From contig DGQS01000219.1 in the NCBI GenBank assembly GCA_002389785.1, positions 1-8,366 on the forward strand: 8,366 nt of DNA, in the 5' to 3' direction. Both the position numbers and the translations under genes were made by a program. This document shows positions 7,267-8,366 of the stretch, one piece after another. The notes beneath the pieces are model-generated. The model was not told the DNA's origin. It saw only the letters and a program-made list of their open reading frames with translations, and ran no database searches. Origin of the DNA: Bacteroidetes bacterium UBA4408. GTDB lineage: Bacteria > Bacteroidota > Bacteroidia > UBA4408. Each line of letters opens with the position of its first letter. Within the stretch, counting starts at the first letter, position 1.

Positions 7267-7572
7267 TTATTTTTTCTTAAACATGTCGAGCATTCGGTCA
7301 GTAACAACAAAACCACCCACCACATTTAATGTACCGAGCACTACGGCTAAAAATCCAAGACCTAGGGCAAGGTAATCGGTAGGATCGACACTTAACATTA
7401 CGTAAATTGCACCCACCACCACCACACCGTGAATAGCATTAGCTCCCGACATGAGCGGAGTATGTAAAACAGTTGGCACGCCACCAATAACTTCCACACC
7501 AACAAAAATGGAAAGCACAATAAAATAAATCATCTCTCTGTTGGTCCCAAAAAAATCTAAAAGTTCGTTCAT
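7267..7572 (-). CDS. pntA2: NAD(P) transhydrogenase subunit alpha part 2 (membrane segment)
   Basis: A 101-residue membrane protein that corresponds to the C-terminal, membrane-spanning part of the E. coli PntA chain, here a separate polypeptide as in Rhodospirillum rubrum and Thermus. Three hydrophobic helices are visible at about 14-32, 44-62 and 66-90, with the conserved loop and helix start GGVPTVLHTPLMSGANAIHG (30-49) and the tail GGFVVTDRMLDMFKKK (86-101). His48, in AIHG, sits in helix 2 at a position that is Ser in the E. coli protein. ATG at 7570-7572 gives the usual length. It follows pntA1 by 34 bases and precedes pntB by 107 bases in the same direction; with them it makes the transhydrogenase complex in the inner membrane. 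Confidence 0.95.
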   Translation of the reverse strand: MNELLDFFGTNREMIYFIVLSIFVGVEVIGGVPTVLHTPLMSGANAIHGVVVVGAIYVMLSVDPTDYLALGLGFLAVVLGTLNVVGGFVVTDRMLDMFKKK

Positions 7573-7606
7573 GAGTTTTTTATATTAGTTTCTATTATAA
7601 GTTGAA

Positions 7607-8366
7607 TTATGCGTTTACCGGTTTGGCAACACTTGGATGTACTGCTTTTCCTTGATGGGTAATGAGGCTTCCTTTGGTAATGTCCTCCTCCATTTCCCAT
7701 TTAAATTTATCTTTATCGGCAAGGTGTAATAAAAGAGTTTGAATGTTTTTTGCATATAAATCGCTTGCATTCATGGGAAGCATTGATGGAAGATTGCTCT
7801 CACCAATAATGGTTACTCCATGTTTTACAACGGTTTTATTGAGTTCGCTTCCAATTACATTTCCTCCTTGCTCAACAGCCATATCTAAAATTACCGAACC
7901 AAAGCGCATGCTTTGTACCATTTCGTCGGTTACTAACAAGGGAGCTTTTTTACCTGGAATTAAAGCAGTAGTAATTACAATATCCGCATCCTTTACGTGT
8001 TTGGCAACGGTTTCTTTTTGTTTTTTCAAAAATTCCTCCGACACACTTCGTACATAACCGCCTTCAACCATAATGGTATTATCCGAAGGCACTTCAATAA
8101 ATTTCCCGCCCAATGATTCAACTTGTTCTTTGGTATCGGTGCGCACGTCGCTTACTTCCACAACTGCACCCAATCGTTTTGCAGTAGCAATGGCTTGTAA
8201 CCCTGCAACACCGGCACCAAATATTACCACCTTTGAAGGACGTATAGTACCGGCAGCTGTGGTCATCATTGGTAGTATTTTACCTAATGTATCGGCAGCC
8301 AGCAACACACTTTTATATCCTGCAAGGTTGGCTTGAGAAGAGAGTGCATCCATTTTTTGGGCCCTT
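7607..8366 (-). CDS. pntA1: NAD(P) transhydrogenase subunit alpha part 1, NAD(H)-binding (partial, N-terminus off the window)
   Basis: The C-terminal 252 codons of the soluble NAD(H)-binding subunit (dI), which passes hydride to the NADP domain of PntB. The frame is open through the window end (RAQ-K before the Met at 8351-8353), and this Met is the internal residue of the conserved AQKMDALSSQAN stretch, so it is not the start; roughly 120 residues should lie beyond. Visible motifs are DALSSQANLAGY, MMTTAAGTIRPSKVVIFGAG followed by VAGLQA (Rossmann dinucleotide loop, about 8198-8260), EVSDVRTDTKEQVESLGG, and the alanine dehydrogenase/PNT-type ITTALIPGKKAPLLV and RFGSVILDMAVEQGGN. The protein ends at HPSVAKPVNA with no membrane helices, because the membrane part is encoded separately by pntA2. 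It is the first visible gene of the pntA1-pntA2-pntB operon; the operon promoter is outside the window. Confidence 0.97.
   Translation of the reverse strand, partial: RAQKMDALSSQANLAGYKSVLLAADTLGKILPMMTTAAGTIRPSKVVIFGAGVAGLQAIATAKRLGAVVEVSDVRTDTKEQVESLGGKFIEVPSDNTIMVEGGYVRSVSEEFLKKQKETVAKHVKDADIVITTALIPGKKAPLLVTDEMVQSMRFGSVILDMAVEQGGNVIGSELNKTVVKHGVTIIGESNLPSMLPMNASDLYAKNIQTLLLHLADKDKFKWEMEEDITKGSLITHQGKAVHPSVAKPVNA

Noticed and set aside
7743..8336. Open plus-strand frames opposite pntA1 (7743-8057 and 8073-8336)
   Set aside because: These are antisense shadows of a conserved gene with low-complexity Ser/Thr/Pro-rich translations and no homology signal.

Overview
The window comes from an AT-rich member of the Bacteroidota. 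Three signs support this: a gene with an N-terminal signal peptide and a C-terminal type IX secretion (T9SS) sorting domain, intergenic sequences with the Bacteroidota -7 promoter element TAnnTTTG (clear copies upstream of the ABC-F gene and the prenyltransferase gene), and A/T-rich leaders without Shine-Dalgarno sequences. The sequence does not fix a genus. The prenyltransferase most resembles the MqnP type of the futalosine menaquinone route, which points away from lineages using only the classical MenA route; this is inference.

Layout, left to right. 1-315 (+): the 3' end of rpoB, closed within about 20 bases by a strong intrinsic terminator instead of running into rpoC. 476-1363 (+): a secreted T9SS cargo protein of unknown function. 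1447-1471: a two-way terminator between this gene and the convergent gene that follows. 1511-4673 (-): a leftward block with a UbiA-family prenyltransferase, a UPF0316 membrane protein starting one base after it, and then an ABC-F ATPase with its own promoter-like element. 4760-5539 (+): a SpoU/TrmH-family rRNA/tRNA 2'-O-methyltransferase, divergent from the prenyltransferase across an 86-base spacer. About 5577-5721 (+): the decayed tail of a second T9SS sorting domain. 5756-8366 (-): the three-gene proton-translocating NAD(P) transhydrogenase operon, pntA1 (its N-terminus lies off the window), pntA2, pntB.

The genes are mostly housekeeping: transcription, translation quality control or rRNA modification, quinone synthesis and redox balance. 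The transhydrogenase uses the proton-motive force to drive NADPH formation, and a menaquinone-based respiratory chain would supply that force. I see no CRISPR array, integrase, insertion sequence, phage gene, toxin-antitoxin pair, tRNA or rRNA, and no convincing undescribed multigene system. Points worth a second look are the missing rpoC after rpoB, the one-sided degeneration of a single composite ATP site in the ABC-F protein, the His/Asn exchange between transhydrogenase subunits, and the T9SS-domain remnant.
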